DNA from: Pseudomonadota bacterium
GTDB lineage: Bacteria > Pseudomonadota > Alphaproteobacteria > Ferrovibrionales > Ferrovibrionaceae
NCBI GenBank assembly: GCA_023433835.1
Contig: JAEYTW010000261.1
Span: 1 to 22,909 of the forward strand
Reading direction: 5' to 3'
DNA length: 22,909 nt
Part shown: piece after piece, positions 16,819 through 22,909 of the stretch
Numbering within the stretch: the stretch's first letter is position 1
How the letters are laid out: the number at the start of each line of letters is the position of its first letter
Notes under the pieces: model-generated
Database searches by the model: none
What the model saw: the letters and a program-made list of their open reading frames with translations, nothing else
What the model was told of the DNA's origin: nothing
Made by a program: the position numbers and the translations under genes

Positions 16819-17067
16819 TCAGTGCAGCGTCACGCCGCAATCCATCGCGCCGAGGCTGCGAAGTTGCTCGGCTTCGATGGTGTCGAAGTAGCTGGTCGCG
16901 GCCTCGATCGTCATCCACTCCATCTCCTCGTCGGTGAAGCCGTCCTCGAGTTGGGAGAGGGCCTCGAGCGAGCAGCGGACCAGGCGCAACACCATCTGCC
17001 ATTGCGGATGGCGGGCATGCCGGCTGACCGGCGGATGAGGTGGCAGTCGGTTCAGGCGCTTGCTCAA
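16819..17067 (-). CDS. Small hypothetical protein, 82 residues
   Basis: Not recognised. The proposed start is TTG at 17067, chosen because GAGGG lies nine bases upstream; an in-frame ATG at codon 25 has no ribosome-binding site. The N-terminal third is basic (Arg, His, Pro-rich), and the rest is an acidic, helical segment (LEALSQLEDGFTDEEMEWM, then IEAATSYFDTIEAEQL). This composition looks like a real folded protein, not like the Arg/Gly-rich shadow frames typical of GC-rich antisense DNA. No signal peptide or membrane segment. It lies 96 bases downstream of the lacI-type gene on the same strand, separated from it by a hairpin, so it may have its own promoter. A different frame over the same bases is longer but has shadow-like composition. 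Confidence 0.5.
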   Translation of the reverse strand: MSKRLNRLPPHPPVSRHARHPQWQMVLRLVRCSLEALSQLEDGFTDEEMEWMTIEAATSYFDTIEAEQLRSLGAMDCGVTLH

Positions 17068-17119
17068 CGACCGTGACCCTCGGCGATGCTCGATGCCCCA
17101 GCATGGCGCGCGCCGGACA

Positions 17120-17149
17120 GCCCGGCAGCCCCCAAATGGGGGCTCGGGC
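17120..17149 (-). terminator. Hairpin after the LacI-family gene, probable terminator
   Basis: AGCCCCC (17127-17133) pairs with GGGGGCT (17138-17144) around an AAAT loop. An outer GCCCG/CGGGC stem (17120-17124 with 17145-17149) extends it past a two-base bulge. It starts 14 bases beyond the end of the minus-strand regulator gene. No T-run follows. Confidence 0.5.
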
Positions 17150-17163
17150 GGCGTTTGCCGCCT

Positions 17164-18174
17164 TCAGTCGACGCGCCGGCAGGATTCGCGCACCAGCAGG
17201 CGCGGGGCCAGAGTGACGGTTTCCGGCGCGGCCTTGGCCCCGGCGGGCTTGAGGCGGGCCAGCAGGCGGTCGACCGCGGTGGCGCCGACCTCCTCGATCG
17301 GTTGGACCACGGTGGTCAGTCGCGGGCGAATCGCCGTCGACCAGGGAAAGTCGTCGATGCCGGCGACCGAGATCTGCTCGGGGCAGCGGAAGCCCATGTC
17401 CATCACCGCCTGCATGGCGCCGAGCGACATCATGTTGTTGGCGGCGAAGATCGCCGTCGGGGGCTCGGGCCGCGACAGCAGCGCCTGGACCGCGTCGTAG
17501 GCGGTCTCGATGCGGAAATCGGCGGTCATGGCCAGGGCCGGATCGTGGCGGACTCCCGCCGCCTGAAGCGTTTCGCGGAAACCCCGCAGGCGCTGTTCGG
17601 CGGTCGAGACATGCGGGCGGCCGCTGACGATGGCGATGCGGCGATGGCCGAGCCGCAGCAGGTAGTCGGTAACCGACTGGGCCGCGGCCAGATTGTCGAC
17701 GATGACCGAATCGAAGGGCATGTCGGGCAGGAAACGGTCGACCATGACGAGCGGCATGTCGGCGAATCGCGCCAGGGCCGCGCGATAGGCGTCGTCGAAC
17801 CCCGATGGCGCCAGCAGGATGCCGGCGACGCGTTGCACGCGCATCAGGTTCAGCAGCTCCAGTTCGCGCGCCGGATCCTCGTCGGTATTGGCAAGGATGA
17901 CCGAATAGCCCGCGGCATTGGCGCGGGTCTCCACCGCCTTGGCCAGCGAGGCGAAGAACGGGTTGGAAATATCCGATATCACCAGCGCGATGGTCGACGT
18001 GCGCCCCAGCCTGAGCGAGCGGGCGATGCCGTCGGGCGAATAGCCCACCGCGGCCACCGCGTCCCATACCCGCTGGGCCAGCTTCTCGGAAACCCCGGCC
18101 GTGCCGTTGATGGTGGCCGAAACCGTGCCGATCGAGACCCCGGCCTCGCGTGCCACATCCTTGATCGTCGCCAT
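17164..18174 (-). CDS. LacI/GalR-family transcriptional repressor
   Basis: DNA-binding regulator of 336 residues, the standard LacI-family length. The N-terminal helix-turn-helix is clear (MATIKDVAREAGVSIGTVSA, continuing with TIN), followed by the hinge (SPDGIARSLRLGRTSTIALV) and a periplasmic-binding-protein-like effector domain (ISDISNPFFASLAKAVE; a GILLAPSG segment; PLVMVDRF; FAANNMMSLGAM; SVAGIDDFPW). Position 20 of the recognition helix is Ala where Arg or His is common. It is transcribed away from the ABC importer operon across a 244-bp spacer with two GAAACGTTTC palindromes, the standard half-site type of this family. It is therefore inferred to repress both itself and the importer, with release by a small ligand, probably a sugar or related solute. 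The ligand cannot be read from sequence. No strong ribosome-binding site precedes the ATG. Confidence 0.93.
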   Translation of the reverse strand: MATIKDVAREAGVSIGTVSATINGTAGVSEKLAQRVWDAVAAVGYSPDGIARSLRLGRTSTIALVISDISNPFFASLAKAVETRANAAGYSVILANTDEDPARELELLNLMRVQRVAGILLAPSGFDDAYRAALARFADMPLVMVDRFLPDMPFDSVIVDNLAAAQSVTDYLLRLGHRRIAIVSGRPHVSTAEQRLRGFRETLQAAGVRHDPALAMTADFRIETAYDAVQALLSRPEPPTAIFAANNMMSLGAMQAVMDMGFRCPEQISVAGIDDFPWSTAIRPRLTTVVQPIEEVGATAVDRLLARLKPAGAKAAPETVTLAPRLLVRESCRRVD

Positions 18175-18216
18175 CGGTGCGGGGATTTCCTGTTGCGGTG
18201 AAGAACTGGTTCCGCT

Positions 18217-18244
18217 AGCTTATCGAAACGTTTCAGAATGACAA
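18217..18244 (-). promoter_or_regulatory. Predicted promoter of the LacI-family gene
   Basis: On the minus strand a good -35 box TTGTCA (18244-18239) and a partial -10 box TAAGCT (18222-18217) are separated by 16 bases. The operator at 18225-18234 lies entirely in the spacer between the boxes, which fits direct autorepression. Confidence 0.5.
18225..18234. promoter_or_regulatory. LacI-family operator O1
   Basis: Palindrome GAAACGTTTC with the central CG step usual for LacI/GalR operators; flanks are C on the left and A on the right, so it is one base short of the perfect 12-mer seen at O2. It sits in the predicted lacI promoter spacer, next to the repressor gene. Confidence 0.75.
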
Positions 18245-18273
18245 CGGCGTTCGACGGCCCCGATCCAATTTTC

Positions 18274-18286
18274 GCTGCAATGCAGC
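18274..18286. promoter_or_regulatory. Central palindrome between the two LacI operators
   Basis: GCTGCAATGCAGC is a perfect 6+1+6 inverted repeat centred at 18280, almost exactly midway between O1 and O2 (midpoint 18278.5). It does not resemble the GAAACGTTTC sites. It may bind another regulator or form a small structure; function is unknown. Confidence 0.35.
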
Positions 18287-18321
18287 AAGGCAGGATCTGG
18301 CCGTTTCTCTGGGCCAAGACC

Positions 18322-18333
18322 TGAAACGTTTCA
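18322..18333. promoter_or_regulatory. LacI-family operator O2
   Basis: Perfect 12-base palindrome TGAAACGTTTCA, 86 bp before the start of the binding-protein gene, so probably at or near the importer promoter. Its centre is 98 bp from that of O1, allowing two repressor dimers to act together by looping. No convincing -35/-10 pair for the importer was found around it. Confidence 0.78.
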
Positions 18334-18418
18334 ATACGACGGCGGCGCGAGCCGACGTCCAACTGTAGGGGCGGCGGCATCAAGCCGGCCGTCCAACCTG
18401 GAGGGGGAAGGAAGCGCG

Positions 18419-19999
18419 ATGACGGGCAGGATGAAGATTCTCGCGGCGGCGGCATGTTTCGGCCTGGGCCTGCTGGCGCAGTCGGCGATGGCCGAGACGG
18501 TATTGAAGGTCAAGCTGGACGGCGAGTTGAAGGAGATCGACCCGATCTGGACCTCCAACTACACGGTCCGCGATCATGCCTACATGATCTATGACACGCT
18601 GTTCGCGATGGACGAGAAGTACAACGTCCAGCCGCAGATGGTCGATAAATATACCGTCAGCGAGGATGGCAAGACCTATACCCTGACTCTGCGCGACGGC
18701 CTGAAATGGCATGACGGCGCGCCGGTCACCGCGAAGGACTGCATCGCCTCGATCAAGCGCTGGGGCAAGCGCGACGGCCTGGGCCAGCAGATGATGGCTC
18801 GGCTGGACCGCATGGAAGCGGTCGACGACAAGACCTTCCGTATCGTGATGAAGGAGAACTGGTCGCTGGTGCTGCCGGCGCTGGGCAAGATTTCCTCGAC
18901 CGTGCCGTTCATGATGCCGGAGCGCCTGGCCAATACCGACGCCTTCGACCAGATCAAGGATCCCACGGGCTCCGGCCCGTTCAAGATGAAGCTCGACGAA
19001 TGGGTGCCGGGCTCCAAGATCGTCTACGTCAAGAACCAGGACTACGTGCCGCGCAAGGAGGCGCCGAGCAACGCGGCCGGCGGAAAGATCGCCAAGGTCG
19101 ATCGGATCGAATGGCTGGTGATGCCCGATCCGGTGACGGCGGTGAACGCGCTGGCCAACGGCGAGATCGACTACCTCGCCACCGTGCCGCCCGACCTGAC
19201 CGGCCTCGTGGCCAAGAACAAGAACGTCAAGCTGCAGGTCGTCAACCTCCTGGGCAAGCAGGTCCAGGTGGTGCCCAACCACCTGAACCCGCCGTTCGAC
19301 AACGTCAAGGTGCGCCAGGCCCTGCAGCTTGCCCTGAAGCAGGAAGATTACATGCAGGCGATGTTCGGCAAGCAGACCGAGTTCTACCAGGTCTGCGCCG
19401 CCGTCTTCTTCTGCGGCACCAGGTTCGAATCCAACGTCGGGTCCGAGCGCGTGCTGAAGCAGGATTTCGCCGCGGCCAAGGCCCTGCTGAAGGAAGCGGG
19501 CTATGACGGCACGCCGATCGTGCTGCTGCATGCGACCGACCTGCCGGAGCAGAACCTGTGGGGCCAGGTCGGCGCGGAATCGCTGCGCAAGGCCGGTTTC
19601 GTCGTCAACGACGTGACCTCGGACTGGGCGACGGTCGCGTCGCGCCGCGCCTCGAAGAAGCCGATCGCCGAGGGGGGCTGGCACCTGTTCCACACCGGCT
19701 GGGCCGGTCCCGACATGCTCGATCCCGCGGTCAACGTGCTGGTCTCCGGCGGCTGCGTCGAGAAGGCATGGTTCGGCTGGCCCTGCGATGCCGAGCTGGA
19801 GCGGTTGCGCGCCGCCTTCGCCTCGACCTCCGATCCGGCCGAGCAGAAGAAGATCGCCGACCAGGTCCAGGCGCGGGCGCACGAGATCGTCACCTTCGTG
19901 CCGATGGGCCAGTTCCGCCAGCTGACCGGCTATCGCGCCAATGTGTCGGGCATCCTGACCGCGCCGGTGCCGTTCATGTGGAACATCGCCAAGAACTAA
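18419..19999 (+). CDS. ABC transporter substrate-binding protein, family 5 (dipeptide/oligopeptide type)
   Basis: Periplasmic solute receptor of 526 residues that delivers substrate to the permease pair encoded downstream. The N-terminus has a signal peptide with a hydrophobic core and an AMA cleavage site before ETVLKVKLDG. The ATG at 18419 follows a purine-rich GGAGGGGGAAGGAAG (18400-18414); a second ATG at 18431 has no comparable site. The SBP_bac_5 signature is clear (SEDGKTYTLTLRDGLKWHDG, then APVTAKDC), as are the later family motifs DPTGSGPFKM, FDNVKVRQAL and the C-terminal end near VPFMWNIAKN. Cysteine pairs occur at CAAVFFC and at GGC..PCD. The family usually binds peptides, but members also take opines, nickel, glutathione or oligosaccharides; LacI-type control leaves a sugar-like ligand open. 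It is the first gene of the operon. Confidence 0.93.
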   Translation: MTGRMKILAAAACFGLGLLAQSAMAETVLKVKLDGELKEIDPIWTSNYTVRDHAYMIYDTLFAMDEKYNVQPQMVDKYTVSEDGKTYTLTLRDGLKWHDGAPVTAKDCIASIKRWGKRDGLGQQMMARLDRMEAVDDKTFRIVMKENWSLVLPALGKISSTVPFMMPERLANTDAFDQIKDPTGSGPFKMKLDEWVPGSKIVYVKNQDYVPRKEAPSNAAGGKIAKVDRIEWLVMPDPVTAVNALANGEIDYLATVPPDLTGLVAKNKNVKLQVVNLLGKQVQVVPNHLNPPFDNVKVRQALQLALKQEDYMQAMFGKQTEFYQVCAAVFFCGTRFESNVGSERVLKQDFAAAKALLKEAGYDGTPIVLLHATDLPEQNLWGQVGAESLRKAGFVVNDVTSDWATVASRRASKKPIAEGGWHLFHTGWAGPDMLDPAVNVLVSGGCVEKAWFGWPCDAELERLRAAFASTSDPAEQKKIADQVQARAHEIVTFVPMGQFRQLTGYRANVSGILTAPVPFMWNIAKN

Positions 20000-20016
20000 G
20001 AAGAGTGGGAGCCTGG

Positions 20017-20045
20017 GCGGGCGGATCCTCGATCGATCCGCCCGC
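20017..20045 (+). terminator. Intra-operon hairpin between binding protein and permease genes
   Basis: GCGGGCGGATC (20017-20027) and its exact reverse complement (20035-20045) form an 11-bp stem with a 7-base loop. It lies 17 bases after the binding-protein stop and directly abuts the ribosome-binding site of the next gene (GGGGGGAG, 20047-20054). Such hairpins typically cause partial termination or protect the upstream mRNA, raising binding protein over membrane parts. No T-run is present. Confidence 0.6.
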
Positions 20046-20062
20046 AGGGGGGAGTTCGCGTC

Positions 20063-21007
20063 ATGCTCTGGTTTCTGATCCGTCGCATCTTCGCGGCGGT
20101 GCCTATCCTGATATTCGTCGCCGTGTTCATCTTCATGCTGCTGCATCTCGCCCCCGGTGATCCGGCGGCGGTGGCGGCCGGCCCGAACGCCTCGCCCCAG
20201 CAGGTCGAACTGCTGCGCCAGCGCATGCAGCTCGACATGCCGCTGCCCGAGCAGTTCCTGCGCTGGGTGACCAGTCTCGCCCGCTTCGACCTGGGGGTGT
20301 CGATCTTCTCCAACCAGCCGGTCTCGCGGCTGATCGGCCAGCGGCTCGAACCGACGCTGCTGCTCGCCGTCACCTCGATGCTGGTGGCGGTCGTCATCGC
20401 CGTGCCCGCCGGCACGATCGCGGCCTGGAAGGCAGACAGCCTGCTCGACCGCGTGGTGATGATGTTTGCCGTCGCCGGTTTCTCGACGCCGGTCTTCGTC
20501 ACCGCCTACGGCCTGATCTACGTCTTCTCGATCGAGCTGGGCTGGTTCCCGGTGCAGGGCTACACGCCGCTCTCGCAGGGCATCCTGGATTGCCTGCAGG
20601 GCCTGGTGCTGCCGAGCCTGGCGCTCGGTTTCGTCTTCGCCGCGCTGATCGCCCGCGTCGTGCGCGCCACCATGCTCGAGATCCTGGCCGAGGATTACAT
20701 CCGCACCGCCCGCGCCAAGGGCCTGGCCACGCCGACCATCGTCGTCGTCCATGCGCTGAAGAATGCCGGGGTGCCGACGATGACGGTGATCGGTATCGGC
20801 TTCGCCATCCTGGTCGGCGGCGTCGTCGTCACCGAGACGATCTTCAACATCCCCGGCCTCGGCCGCCTCACCACCGACGCGATCCTGCGCCGCGACTATC
20901 CGGTGGTGCAGGGCGTGATCCTCGCCTTTTCGGCCATGCTGATCGTCGTCAACATCCTGGTCGACCTGTCCTATGCGCTGTTCGATCCGCGGGTGAGGAG
21001 CGCATGA
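20063..21007 (+). CDS. ABC transporter permease, DppB/OppB type
   Basis: Inner-membrane permease of 314 residues, the usual size for DppB. The N-terminus (MLWFLIRRIFAAVPILIF) is a typical first transmembrane helix with positive-inside residues. The DppB-type periplasmic start LHLAPGDPAAV and the cytoplasmic EAA coupling loop (EDYIRTARAKGL, with the IFNIPGLGRLTTDAI motif downstream) are present. GGGGGGAG lies eight bases before the ATG. The stop overlaps the next start as ATGA, so the two permeases are translationally coupled and expected to form the heterodimeric channel. Substrate is inferred only from the binding protein class. Confidence 0.94.
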   Translation: MLWFLIRRIFAAVPILIFVAVFIFMLLHLAPGDPAAVAAGPNASPQQVELLRQRMQLDMPLPEQFLRWVTSLARFDLGVSIFSNQPVSRLIGQRLEPTLLLAVTSMLVAVVIAVPAGTIAAWKADSLLDRVVMMFAVAGFSTPVFVTAYGLIYVFSIELGWFPVQGYTPLSQGILDCLQGLVLPSLALGFVFAALIARVVRATMLEILAEDYIRTARAKGLATPTIVVVHALKNAGVPTMTVIGIGFAILVGGVVVTETIFNIPGLGRLTTDAILRRDYPVVQGVILAFSAMLIVVNILVDLSYALFDPRVRSA

Positions 21008-21852
21008 GCACGATGGCTCTGCCCTCCCGCCGTCTGCCACAGCTGCCCGGCGCGGTCGTCGCCGCCGGCGCGGTGCTGGTCGTCTATGCGCTGATCGGCA
21101 TCCTGGCGCCGGCCTTCGTCGGCGACATCCGCGCGCTGAACCTGCCCGAACGCCTGCTCGGCCCCGATGCCGCCCATTGGTTCGGTACCGATCAGCTGGG
21201 CCGCGACGTTTTCGGCCGCACGCTCTACGGCACGCGCAATTCGCTGATCGTCGGCTTCGCGGTGGCCGCCGCCACCACGCTGATCGGCGTGACCTTGGGC
21301 ATCGTCACCTGCTTCTCGGCCTGGACCGACCGCATCGCCATGCGGCTGATGGACGGGCTGATGGCGATACCCGGCGTGCTGCTCGCCATCGCCATGGTGG
21401 CGATCTTCGGCTCGTCGCTGCAGAACGTCGTCATCGCCATCACGGTCCCCGAGATCCCGCGCATGGTGCGCCTCGTCCGCAGCGTCACCCTGACCGTGCG
21501 CGAACAGCCGTTCATCGCGGCGGCGATCTCGATCGGCACGCCGCTGCCGCGCATCCTGTGGCGGCACGTGCTGCCCAATGTCATCGGTGCCGTGATGGTC
21601 CAGGCGACCTACACCTGTGCCTCCGCGATCATCTCGGAAGCCGTGCTGTCCTTCCTCGGCGCCGGCACGCCGCCGGAAATCCCGTCCTGGGGCAACATGA
21701 TGGCCGAGGGGCGCCAGCTGTTCCAGGTCGCGCCCTGGATCATCGCCTTTCCCGGCATCTTCCTGGCCGTGCTGGTGCTGGCCGTGAATCTCGCCGGCGA
21801 CGGCCTGCGCCAGGCGGTCGATCCCAAGCTGTCACGGCGGGGGGGCAAATGA
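21004..21852 (+). CDS. ABC transporter permease, DppC/OppC type
   Basis: Second permease, 282 residues. The ATG at 21004 (in ATGA with the previous stop, preceded by GAGGAG) is chosen; the frame remains open far upstream but that part is only a shadow of the DppB-type gene. Typical features: one N-terminal membrane helix (VVAAGAVLVVYALIGILAP), the DppC hallmark HWFGTDQLGRDVFGRTLYG, the NSLIVGFAVA helix, and the EAA-like loop followed by SEAVLSFLGAGTPPEIPSWG. The stop overlaps the ATPase start as ATGA. It pairs with the preceding permease in the membrane. Confidence 0.94.
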   Translation: MSTMALPSRRLPQLPGAVVAAGAVLVVYALIGILAPAFVGDIRALNLPERLLGPDAAHWFGTDQLGRDVFGRTLYGTRNSLIVGFAVAAATTLIGVTLGIVTCFSAWTDRIAMRLMDGLMAIPGVLLAIAMVAIFGSSLQNVVIAITVPEIPRMVRLVRSVTLTVREQPFIAAAISIGTPLPRILWRHVLPNVIGAVMVQATYTCASAIISEAVLSFLGAGTPPEIPSWGNMMAEGRQLFQVAPWIIAFPGIFLAVLVLAVNLAGDGLRQAVDPKLSRRGGK

Positions 21853-22835
21853 GCGACCTGGTCATCGACAATCTCGCCGTCGCCTTCCGCAACGCCCGCG
21901 GCCAGCGCGCCCAGGCCGTCGACGGCATTTCATTGACGCTGAAGCGGGGCGAGCTGCTCTGCCTCGTCGGCGAATCCGGCTGCGGCAAGTCGGTCACCTC
22001 GCTGGCCGTGATGGGGTTGCTGCCGCGGGCCGAGATATCAGGCCGCATCCTGTTCGAGGGGCGCGACCTGCTGGCGCTGCCCGAGCCGGCGATGGCGGCC
22101 CTGCGCGGCAATCGCATCGCGATGATCTTCCAGGACCCGATGTCGTCGCTGAACCCGGTGCTGACCATCGGCCGGCAGATCCGCGAAGGGGTGATGCGCC
22201 ACCAGCGCCTCGGCCGCCGCGCGGCTCAGGCGCGCGCCATCGAGATGCTCGACCGTGTCGGCATCCCCGATCCGCGCGCCCGGGTCGACGATTATCCGCA
22301 CCAGCTTTCCGGCGGCATGCGCCAGCGCGCGATGATCGCGATGGCGCTCGCCTGCGACCCGGCGATCCTGATCGCCGACGAGCCGACCACGGCGCTCGAC
22401 GTCACCATCCAGGCCCAGATCCTGGCCCTGATCGACGACCTGAAGCGCGATTTCGATACCGCGGTGCTGCTGATCACCCATGACCTCGGCGTGGTGGCGG
22501 AGATGGCCGACCGGGTCGCGGTCATGTATGCCGGCCGCATCGTCGAGCAGGGCTCGCCGATCGCCTTGTTCGGCCGGCCGCATCACGGCTACACCCACGG
22601 CCTGATGCGCTCGATGCCGATCATGAACGAGACGGCGGCCAGGCTTGCCGAAATCCCAGGCATGGTGCCGCTGCTGGAGACCGGCTGGCAGGCCTGCGCC
22701 TTCGCCCCGCGCTGCGCCTTCGCGGCCTCGGGCTGTGCCGCCGAAATCCCTCGCCTCGGCGCCGTCGCCGCCGACCACCAGGCCGCCTGCCTCAGGGCGG
22801 CAGCCGTTGCCGCCGCCTGGGAGGGCGTGCCATGA
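21849..22835 (+). CDS. ABC transporter ATP-binding protein, DppD/OppD type
   Basis: Cytoplasmic ATPase of 328 residues that powers the importer. The ATG at 21849 overlaps the upstream stop as ATGA; MSDLVIDNLAVAF is a normal DppD start. Motifs in order: Walker A GESGCGKS (41-48), Q-loop IFQDPMSSLNP, signature LSGGMRQR (153-160), Walker B ILIADEPTTALD and switch His in ITHDLGVV (H211). The C-terminal oligopeptide-transporter extension has the three-Cys pattern CAFAPRCAFAASGC, as in OppD/DppD proteins. All catalytic residues are intact. The stop overlaps the start of the next ATPase gene. Confidence 0.96.
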   Translation: MSDLVIDNLAVAFRNARGQRAQAVDGISLTLKRGELLCLVGESGCGKSVTSLAVMGLLPRAEISGRILFEGRDLLALPEPAMAALRGNRIAMIFQDPMSSLNPVLTIGRQIREGVMRHQRLGRRAAQARAIEMLDRVGIPDPRARVDDYPHQLSGGMRQRAMIAMALACDPAILIADEPTTALDVTIQAQILALIDDLKRDFDTAVLLITHDLGVVAEMADRVAVMYAGRIVEQGSPIALFGRPHHGYTHGLMRSMPIMNETAARLAEIPGMVPLLETGWQACAFAPRCAFAASGCAAEIPRLGAVAADHQAACLRAAAVAAAWEGVP

Positions 22836-22909
22836 CCGCCGTGCTTGAACTGCGCGATCTCGCCGTCTCCTTTCCCGGGGCCGCGGGGCGGCCGGGGGGG
22901 CCCCCGCGG
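22832..22909 (+). CDS. Second ABC ATP-binding protein (DppF/OppF type), 3'-truncated by window end
   Basis: Only 26 codons are visible. The ATG at 22832 overlaps the previous stop as ATGA, and the start MTAVLELRDLAVSF is a usual beginning of a DppF-type ATPase; position in the operon supports that. Homologues normally continue with a short strand and VDGVSL before Walker A, which falls outside. The last bases are an extreme G/C run coding GRPGGPP, which is unlike the family and may reflect a poor-quality contig end. Confidence 0.7.
   Translation, partial: MTAVLELRDLAVSFPGAAGRPGGPPR

Noticed and set aside
16781..18067. 428-codon minus-strand frame overlapping the LacI-family gene
   Set aside because: It overlaps the clear LacI-family frame out of phase and is Arg/Gly/Pro-rich with no domain. 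Its 3' part covers the 82-residue gene, whose frame looks more protein-like.
17086..18201. 371-codon plus-strand frame opposite the LacI-family gene
   Set aside because: Shadow of the repressor gene; Arg/Gly/His/Asp-rich, no recognised domain.
18380..21040. 886-codon minus-strand frame across the binding protein and permease genes
   Set aside because: It spans two real plus-strand genes and an intergenic hairpin, with His/Asp/Arg-rich shadow composition.

Overview
The window is very GC-rich, has almost no non-coding space, and carries typical Gram-negative genes: an RND efflux pump with an outer-membrane factor, secreted repeat proteins, and a LacI-controlled ABC importer. Coding density, GC level, translational coupling by 4-base overlaps and protein character fit a high-GC alphaproteobacterium (Rhodospirillales- or Rhizobiales-like). 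That is an inference; no rRNA or other marker gene is present to fix the taxon.

Region 1 (1-8798, plus strand) is a four-gene tripartite efflux operon in the MdtABC/MuxABC-OpmB order: periplasmic adaptor (5' end outside the window), two different RND permeases that probably form a mixed trimer, and a NodT-type outer-membrane lipoprotein factor. All junctions overlap, so the pump subunits are probably made as one unit. The adaptor has an unusual Gln/Gly/Pro/Arg-rich tail.

Region 2 (8799-16507, plus strand) holds two adjacent paralogous genes for secreted proteins of about 1,226 residues. Each has a signal peptide, seven Delta-60-type repeats, a four-cysteine InlB-B-like module, a Gly/Pro linker, an Ig/cadherin-like segment, a TolB/WD40-like propeller and two C-terminal Trp-rich modules. 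Their 5' halves are well diverged, but part of their 3' ends is about 97% identical in DNA, which points to recent gene conversion. This is the most unusual part of the window.

Region 3 (16508-17163, minus strand) is a sparse stretch with a perfect 13-bp hairpin after the second paralog, a candidate 26-codon peptide gene with its own promoter-like sequence and a strong ribosome-binding site, and a probable 82-residue protein of unknown function.

Region 4 (17164-22909) is a divergent regulator/transporter locus. A LacI/GalR-family repressor gene (minus) faces an ABC importer operon of the dipeptide/oligopeptide class (plus): binding protein, two permeases, a first ATPase, and the start of a second ATPase cut by the window end. 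The 244-bp divergent spacer contains two GAAACGTTTC operators 98 bp apart with a third, unrelated palindrome midway. One operator lies inside the predicted lacI promoter. A strong hairpin separates the binding-protein gene from the membrane-component genes, as expected where the binding protein is made in excess.
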